Positions 15,138 through 23,190 of a stretch of 38,053 bases of DNA are shown here, one piece after another. The stretch is from positions 1 to 38,053 of the forward strand of contig DIKO01000024.1 of the NCBI GenBank assembly GCA_002423615.1, written 5' to 3'. The stretch's first letter is position 1; each line of letters begins with the position of its first letter. Source of the DNA: Desulfobacteraceae bacterium UBA5616 (GTDB taxonomy: Bacteria > Desulfobacterota > Desulfobacteria > Desulfobacterales > UBA5616). Made by a program: the position numbers and the translations under genes. The notes beneath the pieces are model-generated. The model searched no databases. It was not told the DNA's origin and saw only the letters and a list, made by a program, of their open reading frames with translations.

Positions 15138-16043
15138 TTATTCTTCGGAATCTTCTGTTTCGTATTGGGAATCCATGTAGGACCGGGTTTCCCGGCCTTC
15201 TTCCGCTTCCGACCGCGACCGTTTGATGATCTCGACGACCGGACCATCAGAACCATCTGATATCACTCTTCTTTCACCTGGCTTGAGATCAGCCGCATCA
15301 ACGGTTGCAGTGGGTTTTTCATCAATGGATTTATCCGCTTCGGCCTGTTTCTTCTCGTCATACCGCTGCTTGCCTTCGATACAGGCATCGGCGACCCTTG
15401 AAGATACCAGCCGGATGGCCCGGATAGCATCGTCGTTGCCCGGAATGGCAAAATCCACTTCATCGGGATCACAGTTGGTATCGACGATGGAAACAATGGG
15501 GATATGAAGCCGTCTGCCTTCCTTCACCGCAATGGCCTCATGCTTGGGATCCACCACGAATATGGCCCCCGGAAGGCGGTTCATCAGTCGGATGCCGCCC
15601 AGGTTATCGTCCAGCTTAACCCTCTCCTTGGCCAGCTTAAGCCGCTCCTTTTTGGGAAACAGATTGATGGTACCATCGTTTTCGATGGTATTTAAATAAT
15701 TTAAACGGTCGATGCTCTTCTTGATGGTCTGGAAATTGGTCAGCATGCCGCCCAACCACCGGTTATGCACATAGTACATTTCGCACCGGTTGGCTTCTTC
15801 ATAAATGGCCTCCCGGGCCTGTTTTTTGGTCCCTACAAACAGAACGGATTTTCCGCCGGCAGCCACATCAACGATAAAATCATACGCGCTTTTGAACATG
15901 CGGACGGTTTTTTGAAGATCGATGATATAAATGCCGTTTCTAGCCCCGAAGATGTAGGGTTTCATCTTTGGGTTCCATCGCTTGGTCTGATGACCGAAAT
16001 GAACCCCCGCTTCCAGAAGTTCCTTCATGGAAATGTAAGCCAT
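15138..16043 (-). CDS. rpsB: 30S ribosomal protein uS2
   Basis: Small-subunit protein uS2. The start is the ATG at 16043 (MAYISMKELLEAGVHFGHQTKRWNPKM) with AAGGAG upstream; an upstream in-frame ATG at 16058 is part of that Shine-Dalgarno region. Typical blocks: FGARNGIYIIDLQKT, FVGTKKQA, WLGGMLTNF and NCDPDEVDFAIPGNDDAIRAIRL. At 301 aa it is longer than E. coli uS2 (241 aa), owing to a charged C-terminal tail after about residue 230 rich in Glu, Asp and Ser. It heads the rpsB-tsf-pyrH-frr series. Confidence 0.96.
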   Translation of the reverse strand: MAYISMKELLEAGVHFGHQTKRWNPKMKPYIFGARNGIYIIDLQKTVRMFKSAYDFIVDVAAGGKSVLFVGTKKQAREAIYEEANRCEMYYVHNRWLGGMLTNFQTIKKSIDRLNYLNTIENDGTINLFPKKERLKLAKERVKLDDNLGGIRLMNRLPGAIFVVDPKHEAIAVKEGRRLHIPIVSIVDTNCDPDEVDFAIPGNDDAIRAIRLVSSRVADACIEGKQRYDEKKQAEADKSIDEKPTATVDAADLKPGERRVISDGSDGPVVEIIKRSRSEAEEGRETRSYMDSQYETEDSEE

Positions 16044-16372
16044 AACTTTCTCCTTCATTAAAATGGTTTTTCCACCGCTTTACATCACTCTTTTTTCCGA
16101 CCTCCCGAACCATTTGTCACCCCGGCTTCAGGGGTTGGCATTGAACATCCCCGAAGGTTGTGGGGTAACCCGGAAAATGGTTTCATCCGGTACGAATGGA
16201 TAGAAGGCACCGGGAAAAAAGTCCTTAAAGCGTGTGAATTTTTAGGCTTCTGTGAAACATCCGTTTTACAGGCCCGTTTATAAATCAAACTTCCGTAACA
16301 AATTTTATCGGCCCCCGCAATACCTTTTTAAGGATTCCCGGATAAATTGGGGCCGCCATCCCTATTTTGTGT
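16044..16372. other. rpsB leader region
   Basis: 329 bp between prmC and rpsB. It probably holds the rpsB promoter and untranslated leader. A TATAAA-like hexamer occurs on the minus strand near 16280 without a well-spaced -35 box. The 67-codon frame here (16085-16288, minus) has no protein-like pattern and is not called. No convincing hairpin for an autoregulatory uS2 leader was found by eye. Confidence 0.4.
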
Positions 16373-17281
16373 TTATGTTGATTTTCTGCTCATGATCGCT
16401 ACGCGGTCGTAACCACTGTAATCCTTGATCACCTCGACGGATTCATACATCCCGGAATCGTCAACCGCTGTTATAACCCCGGGTCCCTGGTCGTGGCCGA
16501 TTTCAAGGAGCAATTTTCCTCCGGGTCTTAAATGAAAACCGGCAAAGTTGATGATGTGATGCAAACTTGAAAGGCCGGTTTCTCCCCCATCCAGGGCCAT
16601 ACGGGGCTCAAAATTCCGGATTTCCGGCTGAAGACCGGGGATTTCGTCCGAGGGGATATAGGGTGGATTGGAAAGGATCATGTCAAAACAGGAATCGGAC
16701 TTTAAAGGAGTCAGCCAGTCACCTGCTAAAAACTGAATTTTATCTTCCAAGTGCAGGGATCTGGCGTTTTCCCGGGCGGCCTTCAAGGCGGCCGGGGACA
16801 GGTCCAGGGCAAAAAACAGGTTCTCCGGCCTCTCATGCGCCATGGCCAGGATAATGGCGCCGGAGCCTGTGCCCAGCTCCAGTATCCGCCATGGCGTTTG
16901 ATTTCCCGGGGCGGCTTTTTGCGGCAGACATGAAAGTGCTTTTTCAACAAGGCATTCGGTTTCCGGGCGAGGAATCAGACAATGTCCCGAAACCGCGAGT
17001 TCGAGGGACCAGAATTCTTTTTTTCCGATGATGTAGGCAACAGGTTCCCGGTCGATTCTGCGTTTGATGATGGATTTAAAACACCCCAGTTCATCCGGGG
17101 TCAGAGGTTGGTCATGTCGCAGATAAAGCTGGATGCGTTCGACCTTAAGGACATGAGCCAGCAAAAGTTCGGCCGAAGATCTGGGGCTGTCGATTTGTCG
17201 GGACCGGAAAAAGGCTGTGGTCCAGTTTAGGATATCCAGGATGGTCCAGATATGACCTGGGGGATGCCCCTTACTCTGCAT
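16373..17281 (-). CDS. prmC: Peptide chain release factor N5-glutamine methyltransferase
   Basis: SAM-dependent enzyme that methylates the Gln of the GGQ motif of release factors, raising their activity. It has the N-terminal helical RF-binding domain (residues 1-95), PRPETECLVE, the SAM loop LELGTGSGAIILA and the catalytic NPPY (LSNPPYIPSDE). The 302 aa length is slightly above the typical 280-290. Its start overlaps the prfA stop by 11 bp, so enzyme and substrate are made from one coupled message, the usual arrangement. Confidence 0.94.
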   Translation of the reverse strand: MQSKGHPPGHIWTILDILNWTTAFFRSRQIDSPRSSAELLLAHVLKVERIQLYLRHDQPLTPDELGCFKSIIKRRIDREPVAYIIGKKEFWSLELAVSGHCLIPRPETECLVEKALSCLPQKAAPGNQTPWRILELGTGSGAIILAMAHERPENLFFALDLSPAALKAARENARSLHLEDKIQFLAGDWLTPLKSDSCFDMILSNPPYIPSDEIPGLQPEIRNFEPRMALDGGETGLSSLHHIINFAGFHLRPGGKLLLEIGHDQGPGVITAVDDSGMYESVEVIKDYSGYDRVAIMSRKST

Positions 17282-18335
17282 TTTCCAAAGCCTGGGCCTG
17301 GAAAAAGGTGGCCAGCTCCTGAATCAATTCATCCAGGTCCCCCTCGAGAATGCTTTCAAGCTTATATAGGGTAAGCCCGATGCGGTGATCTGAAATTCGT
17401 CCCTGGGGGAAATTATAAGTCCGGATCCGCTCACTGCGATCCCCGCTTCCCACCTGATGCTTTCTTTCTTTAGATCGTTTTGCGTCCTGTTCCTGAATCA
17501 TTTTGTCCAGAAGACGGGCCTTTAATACCTTCAATGCCTTGTTTTTATTTTTCAGTTGGGATTTCTCATCCTGGCAGGTCACCACCAGACCCGTGGGCAG
17601 ATGGGTGATACGCACCGCCGAATCCGTTGTATTGACGCTTTGACCGCCGGGGCCTGTGGACCGGTACACGTCAACCTTGATTTCATTGGGCTCGATGTGG
17701 ACATCCACATCTTCCGCTTCGGGCAGGATGGCGACGGTAACGGCCGAGGTGTGAATGCGTCCCTGTGTTTCCGTGGTGGGAACCCGCTGCACCCGGTGCG
17801 TCCCGCTTTCATATTTAAACGTGCTATAGGCGCCCATGCCGGTGATCATGGCGATTATTTCCTTGAACCCGCCGGCCCCTGCCGGATGCTGGGACAGCAC
17901 CTCGACCTTGTAGTTTTTGCGTTCTGCGTAACGCCCGTACATTCTGAACAAATCCCCGGCAAACAGAGCCGCTTCTTCACCCCCGGTCCCGGCACGGATT
18001 TCCAGGATGATGTTTTTATCATCATTGGGGTCCCTGGGCATGAGGAGTTTTTTCATCTGATCTTCCAGGTCCTCTTTTTCCCTGTTCAGCTCCGCGATTT
18101 CTTCTTTGGCAAGGCTCTTGATTTCCGGATCACCGTCGTTTAAAAGCTCCATGCTGGCCTTCAGATTTTCCAGGGTGTTCCTGTAGACCCGAAATACCGA
18201 CACAACTTTCCCGATATCGGCGTGCTCCCGGGCGAATGCCTGGTATTTGGCCAGGTCTTTCACCACGGAGGGGTCACTCAGAAGCTTTTCAAGCTCGATG
18301 TATCTCGCCTCAACTCCCTCTAATTTTTCCAACAT
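17271..18335 (-). CDS. prfA: Peptide chain release factor 1
   Basis: Recognises UAA and UAG and triggers peptide release. The catalytic GGQ is at residues 230-232 (GPGGQSVNTTDSAVRITH). The codon-recognition tripeptide region reads PTT (186-188) in HRVQRVPTTETQGRIHTSA, consistent with the PxT motif of RF1 rather than the SPF of RF2. Length 354 aa is standard. It is followed directly by prmC, whose product modifies the GGQ Gln. A strong AT-rich hairpin separates it from rpmE upstream. Confidence 0.96.
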   Translation of the reverse strand: MLEKLEGVEARYIELEKLLSDPSVVKDLAKYQAFAREHADIGKVVSVFRVYRNTLENLKASMELLNDGDPEIKSLAKEEIAELNREKEDLEDQMKKLLMPRDPNDDKNIILEIRAGTGGEEAALFAGDLFRMYGRYAERKNYKVEVLSQHPAGAGGFKEIIAMITGMGAYSTFKYESGTHRVQRVPTTETQGRIHTSAVTVAILPEAEDVDVHIEPNEIKVDVYRSTGPGGQSVNTTDSAVRITHLPTGLVVTCQDEKSQLKNKNKALKVLKARLLDKMIQEQDAKRSKERKHQVGSGDRSERIRTYNFPQGRISDHRIGLTLYKLESILEGDLDELIQELATFFQAQALENAE

Positions 18336-18367
18336 TTTATCGTTTACCCGTCTTCCTGCCCCAATAA

Positions 18368-18412
18368 TTAAAACCTTTGAAAAATATGAAGCTTACTTTT
18401 CAAAGGTTTTAA
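18368..18412 (-). terminator. Inverted repeat between rpmE and prfA
   Basis: A 16-bp perfect inverted repeat (18368-18383 with 18397-18412, 13-nt loop) built on AAAACCTTTGAAAA/TTTTCAAAGGTTTT. The stem is AT-rich and there is no clean T-run, so termination efficiency is uncertain. It could attenuate rather than end transcription from rho-rpmE into prfA. Confidence 0.5.
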
Positions 18413-18517
18413 ATACAAACCTTCACCGAAAAACCTGAATTTCCCCTCGAAAATCCGCACAGATTGCGGGAACCCCGGGGAAACAGGCCGATGATAATCT
18501 AAAATGACATTTTAATT

Positions 18518-18730
18518 TTATTCTTGTTTCTGAAATTTTGCGTATTTTTTTCGGAATCGATCGATCCTTCCCGCGGTATCGATCAGTTTTTGTTTGCCGG
18601 TGAAAAACGGATGGCATTTTGAACAAATTTCCACCTTGATTTCATTTTTGGTGGACCCCACTTCAAAGGTGTTGCCACAGGCACACTCAATCGTCGTTGC
18701 TTTGTAGTCTGGATGAATATCTGGTTTCAT
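18518..18730 (-). CDS. rpmE: 50S ribosomal protein bL31, zinc-binding form
   Basis: Large-subunit bridge protein bL31, 70 aa. The four cysteines are in CACG (about residues 16-18) and CSKCHPFFTGKQK (about 36-39), so this is the zinc-containing C+ type rather than the zinc-independent paralogue made in zinc starvation. It lies 31 bp after rho, the common rho-rpmE-prfA-prmC order. Confidence 0.95.
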   Translation of the reverse strand: MKPDIHPDYKATTIECACGNTFEVGSTKNEIKVEICSKCHPFFTGKQKLIDTAGRIDRFRKKYAKFQKQE

Positions 18731-18761
18731 AATGCTTATTTATTTACCCCCTGTCGATGTA

Positions 18762-20009
18762 TTAAGTATTCATGGAATCAAGAAATTTTTTATTATCCTT
18801 TGTTCCACTCATTTTTTCAAGTAAAAATTCGAGACTGTCAACAGGATTTAACGACGAGAGCAATTTTCTCAATATCCAGATACGGTTCAACACTTCCTGG
18901 CTCAGAAGAAGCTCTTCCTTACGCGTTCCGGATTTATTGATGTCAATGGCCGGGAAAATCCGTTTATCGGAAAGTCTACGATCCAGCTGAATCTCCATGT
19001 TGCCCGTGCCCTTGAACTCTTCAAAAATCACTTCATCCATCCGGCTTCCCGTATCGATCAGCGCGGTGGCGATAATTGTCAGACTTCCCCCCTCTTCGAT
19101 ATTTCTCGCAGCGCCGAAAAACCTTTTGGGCCGCTGCAGGGCATTCGAATCCACACCGCCGGACAGAATTTTTCCGCTTGGGGGCATCACCGAGTTGTAG
19201 GCTCTGGCCAGCCGGGTGATGCTGTCCAGAAGAATTACTACGTCTTTTTTATGTTCAACCAGCCGCTTGGCTTTTTCAATAACCATTTCCGCGACCTGAA
19301 CGTGTCTTTCCGCCGGTTCATCGAATGTAGAGCTGATAACCTCGGCTTTAACGGAGCGCTCCATATCCGTCACTTCCTCGGGACGCTCATCGATCAGCAA
19401 CACAAATGGCACCACGTCCTTGTGACTGGCGATAATGCTGTTGGCGATATTCTGCAGGAGCATTGTTTTTCCGGATCTTGGCGGGGACACGATCAGACCT
19501 CTCTGGCCGAACCCGATGGGCGTCATCAGATCCATGATTCGTGTTGAATAGTTGTCCTTATCGGTTTCCAGATTGATCTTTTTATTGGGATACAGGGGAG
19601 TTAAATTATCAAAGAGAATTTTTTCCCGGGCGATGTCGGGGTCTTCGTAATTGACGGCCTCCACCTTTAAGAGGGCAAAATACCGTTCCGTTTCCTTGGG
19701 CTGGCGGATCTGGCCGGATACCGTATCCCCGGTTCTCAGGTTAAATCTGCGGATTTGGGAAGGCGACACGTAGATGTCATCCGGACCCGGCAGGTAATTA
19801 TAGGATGGCGATCTTAAAAATCCGAATCCATCGGGAAGGATTTCCAGTGTGCCCTCACCATAAATAAAGCCGTTTTTTTCGATTTCACCCTGAAGAATCG
19901 CGAAAATCAGTTCTTGTTTCCTCATACCGGCGGCCCTGTCGATTTTAAGATTCTTCGCCAGTTGATTCAGCTCACTGATTTTCATTTTTTTGAGTTCAAC
20001 AATGTTCAT
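18762..20009 (-). CDS. rho: Transcription termination factor Rho
   Basis: Hexameric RNA helicase that ends transcription at rut sites. The N-terminal Rho_N segment (MKISELNQLAKNLKI) precedes the RNA-binding cold-shock-like domain (GEGTLEILPDGFGFLRSP). The ATPase domain shows SPPRSGKT (Walker A), LLIDERPEEVTDM, LLDSITRLARAYN (Walker B) and the Q/R loop GGVDSNALQRPKRFFG. The ATG at 20009 is chosen over an in-frame codon at 20045: GAGG stands upstream and the N-terminus then matches the family. 415 aa is normal. A promoter about 360 bp upstream implies a long leader, as expected for autogenous Rho control. Confidence 0.95.
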   Translation of the reverse strand: MNIVELKKMKISELNQLAKNLKIDRAAGMRKQELIFAILQGEIEKNGFIYGEGTLEILPDGFGFLRSPSYNYLPGPDDIYVSPSQIRRFNLRTGDTVSGQIRQPKETERYFALLKVEAVNYEDPDIAREKILFDNLTPLYPNKKINLETDKDNYSTRIMDLMTPIGFGQRGLIVSPPRSGKTMLLQNIANSIIASHKDVVPFVLLIDERPEEVTDMERSVKAEVISSTFDEPAERHVQVAEMVIEKAKRLVEHKKDVVILLDSITRLARAYNSVMPPSGKILSGGVDSNALQRPKRFFGAARNIEEGGSLTIIATALIDTGSRMDEVIFEEFKGTGNMEIQLDRRLSDKRIFPAIDINKSGTRKEELLLSQEVLNRIWILRKLLSSLNPVDSLEFLLEKMSGTKDNKKFLDSMNT

Positions 20010-20259
20010 GGAATCAAACACCTCGTCTAGTAAATTATTAACCAACCATTCGATATCGATTCAGTTCCGGGGATAAGGACCCTATCGAGGAACCGACTAT
20101 TTTTCACAAAAACCATTTTTCCGGTATACGGACAACTCATGCACCGGCATTTAGCGTACAGCTGATTTCACCATTAAAATTGAGAAAGGGTCTTCAACAT
20201 TCCCCATGCTCATCAGTACCTTTTACGAAAAAACACCACTCACTATTTTAAGAGGTTTT

Positions 20260-20273
20260 ATGGCAAAGCCCAT
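20260..20273 (-). repeat. 14-mer ATGGGCTTTGCCAT, copy in the rho leader
   Basis: Identical in sequence and orientation to the copy at 4795-4808 in the pilin-operon leader, here about 250 nt upstream of the rho start. In both places a CCAACAA segment lies a little upstream. Confidence 0.5.
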
Positions 20274-20368
20274 ATCGGCTTTTGTTGGAGGATTATGATG
20301 TTTTGAATTTCGTATGAAGCTTGATTAAAGGCAATTCTCTCCAAATCGGTGGGCCATATCTTTTCACG

Positions 20369-20397
20369 AAAATATATTAGCGTTTATGACTTGTCAA
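20369..20397 (-). promoter_or_regulatory. Sigma-70-type promoter for rho
   Basis: On the minus strand TTGACA (20397-20392), a 17-bp spacer and TATTTT (20374-20369). The -35 box and spacing are consensus, and the -10 box differs at two positions. The start of transcription would be about 350 nt before the rho ATG. Confidence 0.55.
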
Positions 20398-20522
20398 GGC
20401 CTTTTGAAAAATATTTTCTTTTCGGATCAATTGTTATATGAGGGTTCAAAATATGAAACCCATTAAAAATACATGCAATTCACGATTACCGGAAACAGGT
20501 TTGCGATGTTTATGGACCCTTA

Positions 20523-21911
20523 ATGTGGAAAGCCCCTTTTAATACCGATATTTTCCCTTATAAAAAAGGAGTTTATCTTGTCGGCGGGTCTGTCCGGGAC
20601 ATTCTCCTGGGCCTTGATCCCATGGATTACGACATCGCCGTTTCCTCCCCTCCTCGGGCCTTTGCCGAGAAGCTCTCTGAAAGACTCTCAGCCCGCCTTG
20701 TTTGCATGGGGAAAAACGCCGGGGAGTCCTTTCGTATTATTGCGGGGAAAAGAATTTTTGATATTTCCGCCCTTAAAGGCGAAAGCATTGAAACTGACTT
20801 GAAATCAAGGGATTTCACTATTAATGCAATGGCATATTCGATTTCCACGGGTCAATTGATCGATAATCTGGATGGTCGAACCGACCTTTCAAAAAAATCT
20901 GTCCGAATGGTATCCAACAGAGCATTCAAGGACGACCCGGTCAGGCTTCTGCGGGCTTTTCGCATTTCCGCAGCCCTGAATTTTTCCATAGAATCCAGGA
21001 CACTTGCGATGATCCGCGAGGATTCGCCCCATTTAATGACCTGTGCGGGTGAACGGATCCGTGAAGAATTTTTCGGATTTCTGAAATCATCGAACTCCTA
21101 TCCCTTGCTCGAACAGATGGCCGAAACGGGGCTACTGTCGAACCTGATTCCACCCTTGAAAGATCTTCCGGATTGTACACAGAACCAACACCACGCCTAT
21201 GATGTCTTTCATCATACGTTGAAGGTATATTTCCACATGGAAGACGTCTTGAACCAGCTTGCCGATCTGGAGGATGATCCGGGGATTCGCCTGCAGGACC
21301 GGATAAGAGACCGGGAAAAAGTTTTAATGAAGTATGCGGCGCTCCTGCACGACATCGGAAAACCCTGCACCCGGGCAGCGGATGACAAAGGCGGAATACA
21401 TTTTTACGGCCACGCCGTTAAAAGCGCCGATATGGCGGAAGTCATCGGCCGGAGCTTAAGATTATCCAACCGGGATAAGGCTTTTGCCGACGGCATCATC
21501 CGGAATCATACGCGGCCTCTATATTTATTCAAATTGCACTGTCAGAATCAGTTAACCCGGAAGGCATTGACCCGGTTTTTTTTAAACTGCGGAGAACTCA
21601 CTCCCCACCTGCTCCTTCATGCGATTGCCGATCACCGGGGCAAAAAACCGAACCCCGAGAGCCAGTTTGACCGGTTCGCCCTGGACATCATCCGCACCTA
21701 TGATGAGCAACACCGGCCCAGGCTTTCCGAAATGCCGGTCTTAAACGGAAATGACCTGATCCGTATCCTGGGGCTCACCCCTTCCCCTTTATTCAAAAGC
21801 ATTCTGGAAACGGTTGAAAATGCCCGCCTGGCGGATCAAATCCATACAAAACAGGAGGCTCTTGATATTGCGAAGAATTTTTTACATGGCCGGGAAAATT
21901 CAAGCTCTTGA
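20523..21911 (+). CDS. CCA tRNA nucleotidyltransferase / poly(A) polymerase family protein with HD domain
   Basis: Class II template-independent nucleotidyltransferase that builds or repairs the CCA end of tRNA, or adds A or poly(A). The head domain shows YLVGGSVRDILLG followed by the metal-binding DYDIAV, then RDFTINAMAYS and the RNA-binding RLLRAFRISAALNF block. The C-terminal half carries an HD phosphohydrolase-like domain (LLHDIGKPCTR, FYGHAVKSADMA). Length (462 aa) fits HD-containing CCA or A-adding enzymes. Motif inspection cannot separate CCA-adding from A-adding or poly(A) activity, so no symbol is given. It is the first + strand gene after the rho divergence. Confidence 0.88.
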   Translation: MWKAPFNTDIFPYKKGVYLVGGSVRDILLGLDPMDYDIAVSSPPRAFAEKLSERLSARLVCMGKNAGESFRIIAGKRIFDISALKGESIETDLKSRDFTINAMAYSISTGQLIDNLDGRTDLSKKSVRMVSNRAFKDDPVRLLRAFRISAALNFSIESRTLAMIREDSPHLMTCAGERIREEFFGFLKSSNSYPLLEQMAETGLLSNLIPPLKDLPDCTQNQHHAYDVFHHTLKVYFHMEDVLNQLADLEDDPGIRLQDRIRDREKVLMKYAALLHDIGKPCTRAADDKGGIHFYGHAVKSADMAEVIGRSLRLSNRDKAFADGIIRNHTRPLYLFKLHCQNQLTRKALTRFFLNCGELTPHLLLHAIADHRGKKPNPESQFDRFALDIIRTYDEQHRPRLSEMPVLNGNDLIRILGLTPSPLFKSILETVENARLADQIHTKQEALDIAKNFLHGRENSSS

Positions 21912-21995
21912 CATTCTAAATCCGATTTAATAGGAAAGCTATTTTTGTGACAAATCATTCCCATTGAAATATCATACCCAAGAAAGGAGATTTTC

Positions 21996-22670
21996 ATGAA
22001 CATTTTATTTTTCGGACCCAACGGCAGCGGCAAGGGGACCCAGGGCGCAATTCTCAAAGAGAAATACAAGCTTCCCCATATTGAATCCGGGGCAATTTTC
22101 CGTGAAAACATTCAAAAGGGAACCGAGCTCGGCGGAAAAGCCAAAGCCTATATCGACAAGGGTGATCTGGTTCCGGATGAAATCACCATTCCCATGATTC
22201 TGGAGCGTCTGAAAAGAAGCGATTGCAAAAATGGATGGCTCCTGGACGGGTTCCCGAGAAACAAGAACCAGGCCGTCAAATTGGACGAATCCCTGAAAAC
22301 AGCCAATCTGGCACTGGACATTGTCGTAGAGATCCTTCTGGATCGCGAAATTGCCAAAAACAGGATCATGGGCCGGAGGCTTTGCGTCAACGACAACAAC
22401 CACCCCAATAACATCTTTATCGACGCCATTAAGCCCAACGGGGACAAATGCCGCGTCTGCGGCGGGGACCTCAAAACCCGATCCGACGATCAGGATGAAG
22501 AGGCCATCAACAAGCGGCATGACATCTATTACAACTCCGTTGACGGCACACTGGCATCCGCCTATTATTTTAAGGATATGGCCGGGAAGGGTGGATCATT
22601 GAAATACATCACACTGGATGGAACCCCCAGCGTGAAGGAAGTAACGGCGGAGCTGGTCTCCAAACTGTAG
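21996..22670 (+). CDS. adk: Adenylate kinase, variant LID and P-loop
   Basis: Cytoplasmic enzyme that interconverts AMP plus ATP and 2 ADP. The P-loop reads GPNGSGKGTQ (residues 7-16), where GPPGAGKGTQ is usual. The AMP-site loop reads ESGAIFREN instead of the common STGDMLR, and LLDGFPRNKNQA is intact. The LID has one cysteine in RRLC, an Asp three residues later, and CRVC further on, which resembles a C-x2-D...C-x2-C zinc site. AAGGAG precedes the ATG. Length 224 aa is normal. A strong hairpin follows. Confidence 0.9.
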   Translation: MNILFFGPNGSGKGTQGAILKEKYKLPHIESGAIFRENIQKGTELGGKAKAYIDKGDLVPDEITIPMILERLKRSDCKNGWLLDGFPRNKNQAVKLDESLKTANLALDIVVEILLDREIAKNRIMGRRLCVNDNNHPNNIFIDAIKPNGDKCRVCGGDLKTRSDDQDEEAINKRHDIYYNSVDGTLASAYYFKDMAGKGGSLKYITLDGTPSVKEVTAELVSKL

Positions 22671-22707
22671 TTCATCCAAGTTTCCTTGACGCAAGATAGA
22701 AGGATGC

Positions 22708-22748
22708 CGTCGGCCAATGCCCGAAAACCATCAGGGTATTGGCCGACG
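22708..22748 (+). terminator. Hairpin after adk
   Basis: A 15-bp stem (22708-22722 with 22734-22748, one G-T pair, 11-nt loop) built on GTCGGCCAAT/ATTGGCCGAC. Only a TTTT directly follows, with a longer T-run about 25 nt downstream, so it is a probable rather than textbook terminator. Confidence 0.65.
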
Positions 22749-22800
22749 CGTTTTCGCGCTTTCAATCCTGCGTGTTTTTTCATCCGGCAAAATATTTTAC

Positions 22801-22829
22801 TTGCGGAAATTAAATCTGTACGTTATAAG
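22801..22829 (+). promoter_or_regulatory. Promoter for rpsU
   Basis: TTGCGG (22801-22806), a 17-bp spacer, then TATAAG (22824-22829), about 90 bp before the rpsU start and just after the adk hairpin. Confidence 0.55.
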
Positions 22830-22918
22830 ACGAGATTCGTTTAAGGACACAAAATAACCATCATGCGAATTATTTCGGAACGTTAAAACCCGTCTGATGG
22901 AACGAAGGGGGCGAGGAA

Positions 22919-23116
22919 TTGAAGGAAATTCAAGTAAAGGTGCTTGATAACGACCTTGAAAAGGCCATGCGCATCTTGAAAAAGAAGATTCAGAACGATG
23001 GACTTTTCAAGCGCTTGAAGTTGAAAAAAAGCTATGAAAAACCAAGCGAATTTAAGCGCCGAAAACAGCGTGAAGCATTAAGACGGCAGCGGATCACCGC
23101 TTCCAAAAACAGATAA
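22919..23116 (+). CDS. rpsU: 30S ribosomal protein bS21, TTG start
   Basis: Small basic protein of the 30S platform near the anti-Shine-Dalgarno region (65 aa). The N-terminus KEIQVKVLDNDLEKAMRILKKKIQ and the Arg/Lys-rich tail are typical. The start codon is TTG at 22919, with GAGG a few bases upstream; no in-frame ATG fits. A near-perfect terminator follows the gene, and folC begins just beyond it. Confidence 0.95.
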   Translation: MKEIQVKVLDNDLEKAMRILKKKIQNDGLFKRLKLKKSYEKPSEFKRRKQREALRRQRITASKNR

Positions 23117-23151
23117 AAAACATAAACAACCTGTAATATCATCGCGATTGA

Positions 23152-23184
23152 CCCGGCGGAATCAAACATTCCGCCGGGTTTTTT
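23152..23184 (+). terminator. Intrinsic terminator after rpsU
   Basis: Perfect 11-bp GC-rich stem CCCGGCGGAAT (23152-23162), 5-nt loop, ATTCCGCCGGG (23168-23178), followed by six T. It ends 6 bp before the folC start codon. Confidence 0.93.
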
Positions 23185-23190
23185 CTCCAA

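Larger units (their letters stand above)
20010..20522. other. Divergent rho / cca intergenic region with long rho leader
   Basis: 513 bp between divergent genes. It holds the inferred rho promoter (20369-20397, minus) and the 14-mer ATGGGCTTTGCCAT (20260-20273, minus) inside the predicted rho leader. The + strand near 20392-20419 has a weak TTGTCA / TATTTT pair with 15-bp spacing that might serve cca. I see no open frame. Confidence 0.5.

Noticed and set aside
16085..16288. 67-codon minus-strand frame in the rpsB leader
   Set aside because: No recognised domain, no clear ribosome site and a composition like non-coding sequence.
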